Origin: Priapulus caudatus | Lineage: Eukaryota > Priapulida > Priapulimorpha > Priapulimorphida > Priapulidae | Direction: 5' to 3' | Assembly (NCBI RefSeq): GCF_000485595.1 | Contig: NW_014577276.1 | Location: 110,906-133,861, forward strand | DNA length: 22,956 nucleotides | Part shown: positions 8,986 through 20,867 of the stretch, in pieces | How positions within the stretch are numbered: the stretch's first letter is position 1 | Layout of the letters: each line of letters opens with the position of its first letter | Program-made: the position numbers and the translations under genes | The notes under the pieces: generated by a model | Database searches by the model: none | What the model was told of the DNA's origin: nothing | Seen by the model: the letters and a program-made list of their open reading frames with translations, nothing else

Positions 8986-9560
8986 TACCTCAGAGGCGTC
9001 TCTCACTCCCTACGTTTCTCAGGGGCGTCTCTCACTCCCCACGTTTCTCAGGGGCGTCTCTCACTCCCCACGTTTCTCAGGGGCGTCTCTCACTCCCCAC
9101 GTTTCTCAGGGGCGTCTCTCACGCCCGCTCCTCCTACTTTCTCAGTGGGCGTCTCTCACTCCCCACGTTCTCAGGGGCGTCTCCTCTCACTGCCCCACGT
9201 TTCTCAGGGCGTCTCACTCCTCGACCCACGTCTTCTCAGGGCGTCTCTACACTCCCACACTCGGGCGTTCTCATCCCAGTTCTGAGGTCTCTCCACATCC
9301 ACACGTTCTTAAGGGGGCGTCTCCTCACTCCCACTTCAGCGTTCTCCTCGTTACTCAGGGGGCGTCTCTCACTCCCACGTTCTCAGGGGCGTCTTCTTCA
9401 CTCCCACGTTTCTCAGGGGCGTCTCTCATCGCCCTACGTTTTCTCAGGGCGTCTCTCCACTCCCACGTTTCTCAGGGGCGTCTCTCACTCACCGCGGTTT
9501 CTCAGGGCTCCCTCATCAACCTCCGGCTCCGACTCCCCACGTTTCTCAGGGGCGCGGCTG
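8986..9560. repeat. 29-bp minisatellite beside the ATF6 stop codon
   Basis: About twenty copies of GGGGCGTCTCTCACTCCCCACGTTTCTCA-type units (29 bp). The copies at about 8995-9125 are almost identical, while those from 9130 to 9550 vary in length by one to several bases. The last unit ends a few bases from the ATF6 stop, so the array is likely transcribed as 3' UTR. The long plus-strand open frame through it is a repeat artefact. Confidence 0.92.
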
Positions 9561-9567
9561 CCGGCTC

Positions 9568-9752
9568 TCATGGCTTGAAAAACGGGCGTCTGAGTGGCTC
9601 TTCGTATGGTGCCGCGGCGTCGTCGTCGTGCGCAGTAGCGTTGCCACCGCCGCGCGGCACGTCGCTCGCGCGCACGTGGATCAGCTTCGTGTTCATCACC
9701 TCGCAGTCGATCTGCATCATCGCAATGTGATTCTCGGGCGGAGTCAGCGATT
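9568..9752 (-). CDS. ATF6: ATF6 exon k: terminal exon with stop
   Basis: A long C/T tract ending CCTCGCCTCGCAG|AATCG enters in phase 1 and gives [20 protein letters not shown] then [12 protein letters not shown]. The human sequence is YEVMMQIDCQVMDTRILHI, so the luminal cysteine used for redox sensing is kept. The tail is Gly/Asp/Ala-rich with one NAT sequon and ends FFKP before TGA (9568-9570). Third positions are almost all G or C, unlike the upstream exons. Confidence 0.93.
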
Positions 9753-12700
9753 CTGCGAGGCGAGGGAGAGAAAGAGAGAGAGATTACACGCGGAACGCGT
9801 CGGTGCGTAGCGCAGACGCGTGCGGCAGTGTGGACAGTGAATGCATGCGTGCGTGCGTACGAGAGAGAGAGAGAAAGAGAGAGAGACATGTCGTTATGAG
9901 CAGGAGAGAGAGAGGTGTGTTGTGTATGTGCGCTGCGTGGCGTGTGATGAGAGAGATATGAAAGAGAGAGAGAGACGTGTGTGTATGTGTGTGTGTGTGG
10001 GGGGGCGAGGTTTAGTGTGCACCGGGCCCTATGAGCATCGATGAGCCTTTAGTGAAAAATTCGTATTCTGTAACAGGGATCATCAGTTATACCCCTTTTA
10101 TACTGCGCACGACTTTAGCCCGCTTCTGAAGCGGGTATTATTAATACTTTAGTGCGGGATAAGTCGTTTATACTGCGGCCACGATTTAAGCCTGCGTTCT
10201 GAAAAGCAGGATAAATTTAGCTCGGATTAAATCGTTTTATACTGCCTGTTCTCGACCACCGAGTTGCGTGCGAGACGCGCGTAATTGCCATGGTCACTGA
10301 ATGTAGAGCGAGCTAAAGTCGAATGTACCTTTTATACTGACGTTACTCGCGGTCTGAAGTGGCCCTGAACACCTCCTAAGAGGGAATAACTTGTACGCTC
10401 GGGCTCAAGTATTTTTCGACCTTCTATACTGGGGGTTTCCCGCTCAGGTACCATCTACCCCCCAGTAATAAAGAGGGGTATTAGATAGATAAACATTGGC
10501 CATCTCGCTACACTGTCCGCCCAAAGAAATTTCATTATTACATATTGTTTGGATGTTTTTGAACGAACTTCTCTGAATCATAAATGATGGAGACACTGTA
10601 CAGAGGTGATTTATGAATACCTGAGAAAGTCATAAATGGAGGTTTGTATCAGACACTGTCGTGCGGTGTTTATAAATAACTTAAGGCCTGCGGCGCACGA
10701 CGTGGCGTTTTTATCGCTAGACTAGGCGATTTGTTGCCGGCTGCACGACCGCCGAGAGATCGCACGTGTGCGCTGGAGTGGCGATGGCGATATGTTGACG
10801 CCAGAAATCTCGTCGCTGGAAATTATCAAACAGTGATTTGAGTATTTGTTGCGGAGTCGCTGCAACTATCATGAACAATCTGACAATTGCAGGGCAGTAA
10901 TGTTGCCGAGAGATCGTTGCATTGTCGCTCGGAATAGTGTGCCCAAGCGGACGGCCCGGTCTCTTCGTGCAAACCGAAGGTTTGAGTTAATATAGTTGGC
11001 AGCGGACGCTCCCCTACTAGCAAGTTTAAGATACAAAACAGTCGAATTACATATGGGATTCACTGGGGAATCGTCTATATCTTGATTCGTGGCCAAACGG
11101 AGGACTGCTTGACACAGCGTTTGCTGTGAAGGCATAGTCATCTCAGCAGCGTTGAAAATTGTGGCATTTAAGAAAAAAAAAAAAAAAAAAAAAAAATATA
11201 AAAAAAAAAAAAAAAAAAAAAANNNNNNNNNNNNNNNNNNNNNNNNNNNNNNNNNNNNNNNNNNNNNNNNNNNNNNNNNNNNNNNNNNNNNNNNNNNNNN
11301 NNNNNNNNNNNNNNNNNNNNNNNNNNNNNNNNNNNNNNNNNNNNNNNNNNNNNNNNNNNNNNNNNNNNNNNNNNNNNNNNNNNNNNNNNNNNNNNNNNNN
11401 NNNNNNNNNNNNNNNNNNNNNNNNNNNNNNNNNNNNNNNNNNNNNNNNNNNNNNNNNNNNNNNNNNNNNNNNNNNNNNNNNNNNNNNNNNNNNNNNNNNN
11501 NNNNNNNNNNNNNNNNNNNNNNNNNNNNNNNNNNNNNNNNNNNNNNNNNNNNNNNNNNNNNNNNNNNNNNNNNNNNNNNNNNNNNNNNNNNNNNNNNNNN
11601 NNNNNNNNNNNNNNNNNNNNNNNNNNNNNNNNNNNNNNNNNNNNNNNNNNNNNNNNNNNNNNNNNNNNNNNNNNNNNNNNNNNNNNNNNNNNNNNNNNNN
11701 NNNNNNNNNNNNNNNNNNNNNNNNNNNNNNNNNNNNNNNNNNNNNNNNNNNNNNNNNNNNNNNNNNNNNNNNNNNNNNNNNNNNNNNNNNNNNNNNNNNN
11801 NNNNNNNNNNNNNNNNNNNNNNNNNNNNNNNNNNNNNNNNNNNNNNNNNNNNNNNNNNNNNNNNNNNNNNNNNNNNNNNNNNNNNNNNNNNNNNNNNNNN
11901 NNNNNNNNNNNNNNNNNNNNNNNNNNNNNNNNNNNNNNNNNNNNNNNNNNNNNNNNNNNNNNNNNNNNNNNNNNNNNNNNNNNNNNNNNNNNNNNNNNNN
12001 NNNNNNNNNNNNNNNNNNNNNNNNNNNNNNNNNNNNNNNNNNNNNNNNNNNNNNNNNNNNNNNNNNNNNNNNNNNNNNNNNNNNNNNNNNNNNNNNNNNN
12101 NNNNNNNNNNNNNNNNNNNNNNNNNNNNNNNNNNNNNNNNNNNNNNNNNNNNNNNNNNNNNNNNNNNNNNNNNNNNNNNNNNNNNNNNNNNNNNNNNNNA
12201 GGACTGGCGCGATGGCGTGTGCATATGTTTGCTAGTGAATTAGACCGCGCTAAATTCGAGACTTCGCTGGCAGCAATTGATCCGTGCGCCGCCTTTCGAT
12301 TGGCGCACGGATCAATAGCTGCCAGCGCGTGATACTTTCGTAAGACGTTCCCGCGACGCGTGCGCCTTGCCGCGGAACTGCGCGCAAAATCGCGCTTACG
12401 GGAGGATCAACACCTTTCAGGCGACGCTTCTCTGGTATCCGTCTCTCATCTGGGTCCTGCACACGACCATAAAAATCGCCAGTACTAGCGATAAAAATCG
12501 CCACGTGTGCGCCGGGCTTTAGAAAAGTTAGCACAGACTTATGGAATGAATAATGGTGACTATAGTTGTCCACTACGGCAGTGTGGACCTAGAGGAAAAA
12601 CTCACCGTTCAGTGGCATGGACGGCATCACTAACGACATTCGAGGTCTCAGTGTCTTGTTGTGAGCTGTTGCTGGCAGCAGCAGATGATCCTAGACAGCA

Positions 12701-12813
12701 AACACAATTGTCACGCAAACAACTACCACCACTCGAGATAACAGATGGCGTTGTGTGCACAAAGGTGCGTGTGTGTGTGTGTGTGTCACGTGTGTGTGTG
12801 TGTGAGTGTGTGT

Positions 12814-12872
<59 letters not shown>

Positions 12873-15800
12873 TGTGTGTGTGGGGTGTGTGTGTGTGTGT
12901 CACAGTGTGTGTGTGTGTGTGTGTGTGTGCGTGAGTGTGTCACGTGTGTGTATGTGTGTGTGTGCGTGTGCGTGTGCGTGTGCGTGTGCGTGTGCGTGGG
13001 CGTGTGTATTCACAGAGGTGTGTGTGTGTGGGCATGTGTATTCACAGAGGTGTGTGCGCGCATGTGTGTGCACGCGTGCATGTGTATGTGGAGGGGTATG
13101 CAGATGATTTTATGCCATCTATATATTTGCAATTGCCTTATATTGTTTCTCATCCTATCCTCCATTCACTATGCATGGCTCAAATTTAATTTATCACAGG
13201 ATGAGAAGAGTGTTCAAGTATAATCGTAAATATTAGCCCACCACTGCAAGTTAGGGGGGTACCAAGGCACACGTTTCCTTCAAAGAGGTGTTCCCATGAC
13301 CACTTTAGCAACACCTGTCACAAGGGGCCAAAAGTGAGAACACTAATACAAGCACACGCACGCACGCATGCACGCACGTACGCACACACGAACGTGTACC
13401 TGCACACACGCGTGCGCACGTGTACGTGCACACACACGGACGCATGCATGCACGTGTAAGTGTACGTGCACACGCACGCACGCACGTGTACACACTGTGG
13501 GGACATGAGTTTACGGGAATAATCCATAAGAAAACTGGGTAGGACAACCACGTTAGCTTCTTTCTTGGCATGGATACTGTCAAGAGTCCATAATAGAAAA
13601 TGATAATTTTGGCTAATAGAAATAATAGATAAAAATGTTCTATTATGTAAACATTTGATACCGTCCAATTCTCAGGGTGTCGCACCTCAGGTACGGAGGG
13701 CACGCGGCGCCACAGTGAAATTCAAACTCGGCCCTTGGTTTCACGACCAGCTAGGTTTGATACATAGTATTACATACCCTGGTGAAGGACACCACATAGA
13801 ACGTGTCATTCCTGCGTCTGATTGCACTGAGGAAGTTGTGCAGATCTCTGTCGGCCGTGTCGTACAGTTGCAGCTGGTAGCCGCGGTCCTGCACACTGAA
13901 GCGGGATGCAAGAACGTCAATTTGTCATCGCGCAGACCACAAATAATAAAACTACGTCTTCGGGGGTACGGTTAACGAAATGGCAGTTCCTAGCCAGACT
14001 ACAACACCTGCCATTTTACCCCGGACTCAGGTGGCTGTAGGTGGCAATGTACGACCGGAACATTTGAACCAGAGCTGTACAGTGTTGTGCTCAGTTGCAA
14101 CGTTCATGAAAAGGGTAGGGTCTTAGGTCCACTGGCCTTTGACCTTTGACTTTTATATCCTCACTGACGAGGCATCACCTGATTGTGACTCTCCGTGCCA
14201 AATTTGCAGGAATGTAGGTGAAGCCATTTAGAGTTGTGCCCCTACTGTTCATGGACAAACAAATGGATGGACAGATGGATGGACGGAGGGACAGACAGAT
14301 GGATGGATGGACAGACACACGGACGGACTGGCGAATAGATGCATGTCTCACATAAACGCTACAGACTGCACAACTCTGGGCACCTGTTTAAAAAACACTG
14401 AAAATTCTCACTGAATTGAGTATACAAAGGTACACTGATACCGGCGCTACGAGACGTGCCGGCGTCGCCATATTGAACACAAGAACAACACTCGCCTGCC
14501 GACATCCGGCCGATTGCTCTCCTTCACTTCCATCGCCCTGAAGAGCTTAGACTTGTGCAGGACCCGCTTCTTCGGCGATGGCTCCCGCTTCTTCTCCGTC
14601 TTCTTGCTCTTCTTCTCCTCCTCGTGTTTCTTGATGCGATTGATCCAGCCAACGAGCTCATTGTTTATCCTGCGTGCAGAGCAAAGATATGGTTCAACGA
14701 ATGCATGAGTTACCCTGCAACCATGCACTTGTAATTCGCTCATACTACTTCACAAGGATACTGTCAGGGTAGGTAATTTTCAGTCGAAATTTCAATACCC
14801 ATTTGATTTGACAGACAGACAGAATCTGATCTTCATTATGTAGTTAGATTCACTGCGCGCAGCCCAGTCCTTTGTAATATCCACAATGCAAGAAAAAATA
14901 AATGCAATGTCCTTTCAAACACTGCATTGCCACACTGGCCTGTCATAAATTAACTGGACACTGGACTGTAAGGAGCATGATTTCCCAACATGATTTAAGA
15001 TCACAAGACTGTTCGGCAGGGTAAATCAGTTTGGTCGCTTTGTAAACACACACATTTGGAACGCACCAATCTTACTCAGGAATTCAAACTAATGTGACTA
15101 ACGTACACAACACGCAGCAACCTTGGTTCTAGCTCACGCATTCCTCGCATATCCTCAGACCATCGCGAACGCGAAGACGACACGAGGAGGGCACCAACCG
15201 ATCTCAACGCAGAGCTTACTGGACCTGACCTTCATGTACCTGACTTTACTGTACCTGACTTTACTGTACCTGACTTTACTGTACCTGACCTTACTGGACC
15301 TGACCTTCATGTACCTGACCTTCATGTACCTGACTTTACTGTACCTGACTTTACTGTACCTGACGTTACTGTACCTGACGTTACTGGACCTGACGTTACT
15401 GTACCTGACGTTACTGGACCTGACTTTACTGAACTGATGCTTTACTGCGACGCTGATTTTTACTAAACTGACATTACTGATCTGACCGTCACAGCGACTT
15501 CTGACGGTTACTCGGACCTGACCTTCACTGTGATCTGACGCTTAACTGGACCTGTCGACTTCTTCGAAACTCCTGAACTCTCACCGATTGACATGCATCC
15601 CACAGATGCATCGCCGTGCCAGTGTCTGTGCTTACTAGACCTGGACCTTACTCAGGATCTCTGTACCTCTTACCTGAACCTGACGGCTTTTATGCTCTCT
15701 CAGTATACTCTGGCCGTTACTGTAACCTTGTCACCTCTAACTTAGTATCCTGTACTTCAAAATCGTGAGCAGCACCATCTGACTTCCGCAACGCGGCCGC

Positions 15801-18800
15801 TCATTCTATCTAGTACCTGACACTTATACGTTCTCTTTTATTTATAGTGTTCAATATCTGTAACATACTTACTGAAACTCGACGTTACTTGTACCTCGCA
15901 CCGTTACTGCTCTTGACGTTACCGTCCTGACTTCTGGAGCCTAGCAACTGGACAGCACCGCACCGATCGCACGCGGCCGGCTTACTAGGACCTGAACCTT
16001 ACTGGACCAGCACCGACCCGTTCGATTACGCCCATACGCGGCCTACCTTCCCTCCGCTTGTCTGCCGAGTTTCCTAGTGTCTACCAGTTTCAATTCTAAC
16101 ACATTTATCCTCCTCTCTTCTCCCATTCTTTCCGTCTATACTCCCTCCCTCTTCTATCCTTCTTGAACCGCGCGCACGTGGCATTCTTGCCAGTTCGTCC
16201 TCTTTTCTTCTTTTTTAATTCGTCCTTGTTGAAAGTCACATCGGGCGCCAGTCTCAGCACAGGTTGCTCTGCCCTTCGATCATAGCACTCATGCATGAGT
16301 GTCCCCGCCTGACGATTATCTGGTTGTGATCATGATGTCCACCCCGGTCTCTAGTGATACGCCGAACCTGCCCGCTCACCTGCGTATACTTCTCATTGGC
16401 GTCGACGCTGGTTAGTCGGTCCGTTCTGTTCATCCCCATGCAACGTGTAGGCTCCTCACCGCAGGACTTCCTCTTCTTCGCTCTCACCCCTCTTCGGTCC
16501 CTCCGCTCCTGATGCTCATTGAATACTCTGCTCACTTCTCTCGGGACCTTCTGACTCTCTTCCGCCAGCTCAACTCAGTCTTTAGTCCTTCCCCTCCCTT
16601 TTTCCTATCTGATAGACCACTCAGTGTCACGTGTCCTGGCTACGGAGCCCGACTTAATTAGAGTGCGTCTACAATGCCTCTCTTACTTTCGTGCTCTGAC
16701 ACCGAATGAACGATTCCTGCGAAGAAAGACAGACACACCGGCCATTATCGCTCGTTCTACCTTATATCTCGTAGTGAACAGAATGGACATTGGAACGAGG
16801 ACAACAGAGACTCAAGAGTGTGTACAATCTCTAGAGAAACTGGATCGGGAGCCTGGAGAGGATAACAGACGTGAGATCACTTTTCAAATTTCAATCCCTC
16901 TAGCGAATGTGCTTTTATTTTACAGGCACAAGACCTGGAAGGAGTACAAACACCGATGAGCTGTTACAATCCTCTAGAGAACTAGTATGGACATGGAAGG
17001 AGCTGACATAACAGTGAGACTTCAAGGAGTGTAACAATCTCTCTACGAGAACTGGATGGACCGTGCGAAGAGGATAGACAGAGAGAATTACAATCCTCTT
17101 AGAGGCAACAGCAAAGACCTGTGAAGTAAGAGCACTACCAGACGAGTGTACATCCTCTTAGAGAACAGTTATGATCATGGACAGATGAAACCAGAGAACT
17201 CAGAGCTATTTTGCTAATCCTCTAGAAGAACAGCCAAAAGACCTTGGAGAGGACCAACAGATGAGGCGTCTGCAATCTTCTTTACAGGCAGAACACTCAA
17301 CAAGGACCTGTTGTAAGGTAGGACAATCAGAGGCATGCGTTACAATCCTCTAGAGAACAGTATGCGCGACAGGAAGAGGGTACAACAGGTTAGACCTCAA
17401 GGAGGTTGTTACTAATCTCTCTAGAGAACCTGGATGCGAGACTCTGCGAAGAGGCATAATCAGAGAGAATTACAATCCTCTAGGAGAATCAGCAAGGACC
17501 TGGGAAGAAGACACAGAGGGACTCAGAGGCGTTCGCAATCCTCTAGAGACAGTCATGTGACCATGGAAGATGACAACAGAGGATCATGACGGCGTCTTTA
17601 ATCTCTAGGAGACAGCCAAGGACCTGGGAATGAGCCGATTCAACAGGAGAGCGTTTTGCAATCTTCTTAGAGACAGCAAGGACCTGGAAGAGGACAACAG
17701 AGAGCGTTGCAATCTTCTAGAGAACACCACAAGGACCTGGAAGAGGACAACAGAGAGCGTTGCAATCTTCTAGAGAACACCACAAGGACCTGGAAGAGGA
17801 CAACAGAGATCATGACACGATACTCCTAGATCTAGTCTTGTTCTTGTTTTTTCCAAGAGAGTGGATGGGATTTTTTTTCCCGATTCTTGAAATGGAATTA
17901 ACTTCTGAGGCGGGGGGGGGGGGGCGTTTGAGGCCTGCCCAGGGCTTGAGAAAGTTTTGTTATTTGGTACTTTTAGTATTATTTCGAGGCAATTTTTTTC
18001 CAAATAATACAAACTGTCTGCAAAATCGATATAGAAAACCTAAATAACAAATTCTTGCAAACAATTTTGCATGTTATCGCAACCATAATGTTAAATTATT
18101 TTATATGTTGACTTACCCATAAGGTGCAATGTTGACCGCAAACATAAAAACAACGACGAGGAAATATGTTGCCGACTTCTTTGTGACTGTAAATGAGGCG
18201 GCTTTCCTCAGAATCTGATTCTGTGAAAAAAAGCAAGCCGTCATAATTCGTACGTGTGCATACAGTGGGTGGGTGTGCGTGCCTACTATATAACAATAAC
18301 ATGGAAGATAAAAAGATTTTGATGAATTTCGCGAAATTATAAAAAAACAGCAATGCACACCGCTCCAACATGAATAACCAACATGGGAATAACAGGAAGA
18401 TTGGTGAAAATTTCGCACTCCTTAATAAATCAGTAATAATACAGTCATGTTATTCTCATTAACTCTAACAGCCAAACACTCACTTCTGTCTTGAGAGAGT
18501 CCACGCTCAGCTTTAGTTGTTGGTTTACTGTTCTCAGCTGGGCATTCTCAGCTTTACATTTCTTTAGGTTCTCCTCGATGTTTGACATGTACTGCATAAA
18601 TAAACACGCATAATGAAATCAAAAGTACCAAAAACACAGTAATGTAGGACGCACCGGGAATGCAATCATCATAGTCTAGTATGCACTGTGAATGCAATCT
18701 TAGTAGGGTTGGATACATTGTGACTGCAATTGCAGTATGCTAGGATGCACTATAACTGCAATCTTGGTAGGGTAGGATACATTGTGACTGCAATTGCAGC

Positions 18801-20835
18801 ATGCTAGGAAGTGCTGTGACTACAACTGAAGTATGCTAGGTTGCACTGCTACTGCAACTGCACTATGATAGAATGCATTAAAATGATAATTGGTCAGTAA
18901 GAAGCAGATTGTGTTACAAACATCTTTCTTTTTCTTTCTTGATAGACATGCTGATTCTCTGTTCTTGATCATTCGTTGATGTCTCTTGAGTACCCGCTAG
19001 AAACATTATAAAACAGGAACGATAATTAGCAACACAACAAGAAGAAGAATTTAGCACAAACACGGGACAGATAGGCTACTGAATTCTGCATTTGAATTGA
19101 AAACAATGTACCATTTTAAGAAGTATTAACGTGCATGTACTTCAAAGTATAAGAAACACCTCAATACTACAACACCTCATATATACTCAATATATACAAC
19201 TTAACACAATAACAAGTCAGGGAACACTGACATCTCTTGAATACCCCGCATACATTGTAGGGTATAAAATATCAACAAAAGGTTTTCTACACTGTAAGTT
19301 ACTTTTTTTCCAAATCCATTTCTAGTGGCTATTAATATTTATTATAGGTTCAAGAGCCTATAGTTACGGAAGTGTATGACAAGCTATAAAACGCTGGGAA
19401 TTGACTGGGGAGTACGACTCGCTATCACGGGTCACAAGCTGAAGTTCAATTTCCAAATTCCCTTACAAACCTCATCACCATCTCTGCCAATACACATAGA
19501 TGAGGCTGCACCAGTGGTAGTTACGGAATTTTGTTTGAATTTGTGGGTGTTACACATTCTTGCAATCAACGGTAGCAATTAATTCATTGAATGTTGAATA
19601 TACAACATTTTCGCAATCCACGTTCCTGTTATTAATAGCTTTTGAGAATCAACAAGTAATTAGTTGTAATAATTACATCATTGGGGTCCCCTTCAGTGAC
19701 TGACGTCTGATGCTGTATGGACAGAGTAGAGGGCAGCGAGGCATTCACGCTCCCGACTGGAATGGCTATCATCTGAGTATTCGTCTGCAGTGAGGGAGCC
19801 ACCGGCTGCGGCTTCAGTGTTAGCACTCCGCTTGCTGTCAACTTGGAGAATTCTTCTGGAGTCAGCACCAGAGGATTTCCCGTCGCTCCCGGCGACGTTA
19901 TAGCTGATGCTTCTGTGGATTCTGACAAAAACAAATTTTATCAAAGTTATCGTGTCTTTATGACGAGGCAATAACGAATATTAAACAAAAAGGACGCTAT
20001 AATAAGCTGGTTTTAACACAAAGATTCATACTTGATATAAACGACACAAGCTATACTTACTGTGTAAAACACGGCTGGAAATTTCTTGTTTCGGCTGGAT
20101 GGGCAGAACAGATTTTGTATGTAATGCATTTGCACTGTTTTGACCATTTTGTAGATCCAGTCTGTGAACTGCACATGTCGTGGTGCCTAGAAATCCAACA
20201 ATATTACATAATTACGTGTTTTAATACCACAAATAGTATTAGATCTATTAATTTCTATGAATAGTATCAGCCTATCAGGAGTCTATCAATATTGATAGAC
20301 TCCTGATAGTATAATCGTAATAAATCATTAGTGTTTCTATTGTGTATTTTTAATGACGAAAGCACATTTATATGCCCTGTGATAATCAATAACACGGCGG
20401 GTGTAACTGAAAGGCTCAAGGTGTGCCTACCTGTTTTGATTGTGGGAATGGTGACTGCTGTACAGGCCGGTCCATTTAGAATGGAGGAGGGGTTGATTGG
20501 TCCTGTGAGGGGGTTTGCACCGACTCTAACTTGCTTCACGTCCACCCTTTGCCGCTTCGTCTAAATCCACAAAAAATTTTGAACACGTTAGCACGATTAC
20601 GCCTGTAATCCACTACTCCTGTGATGTCATTATTCATCAGCTACATATCTCCACAAATAAAACATGATTTAATATCTAAGCGTCCAGCTACTTAGAAGAA
20701 ATGGCTGTTACGTTACTCTTGTGTTCTACCCTGTAAGTTAACAGCAGGCCACATTACTTATCATGAACACATCTTATACAAGTGTATAAACATGTTCACG
20801 ACAATATTATACGCACACATATATTAGGCACGCAT

Positions 20836-20867
<32 letters not shown>

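Larger units (their letters stand above)
10684..12518. mobile_element. PIF/Harbinger-like DNA transposon containing the assembly gap
   Basis: The ends are inverted relatives: AGGCCTGCGGCGCAC then CGTGGCGTTTTTATCGCTAG on the left, and CTAGCGATAAAAATCGCCAC then GTGCGCCGGGCT on the right. TTA flanks both sides (10681-10683 and 12519-12521), and a 3-bp TWA duplication is the hallmark of PIF/Harbinger elements. Most of the interior is the assembly gap, so I cannot tell whether a transposase is present. Open minus frames at each side of the gap show no transposase motif that I recognise. The element lies in the last ATF6 intron. Confidence 0.65.

Noticed and set aside
8816-9730. 304-codon plus-strand open frame
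   Set aside because: It runs through the 29-bp minisatellite and then antisense to the last ATF6 exon. The peptide is a degenerate repeat with no domain.
10869-12243. Long open frames across the N run
   Set aside because: They are open only because N codons cannot be stops. The real sequence at each side is short and has no recognised motif.
12507-13223. 238-codon plus-strand frame
   Set aside because: Its first part is antisense to ATF6 exon 12606-12690 and the rest is the GT microsatellite.
13655-13975. 106-codon plus-strand frame
   Set aside because: It is antisense to the ATF6 exon at 13778-13895, which has clear similarity and splice sites on the other strand.
15123-15437. LTLLY-repeat protein frame
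   Set aside because: The 15-bp minisatellite has a period divisible by three, so any frame without a stop stays open.
16105-16535. Minus-strand frames considered as the missing ATF6 luminal exon
   Set aside because: A donor-like ACGCAG|GTGAGC exists, but the peptides have no Pro-rich cysteine motif or site-1 protease site and do not match ATF6, so no exon was called.
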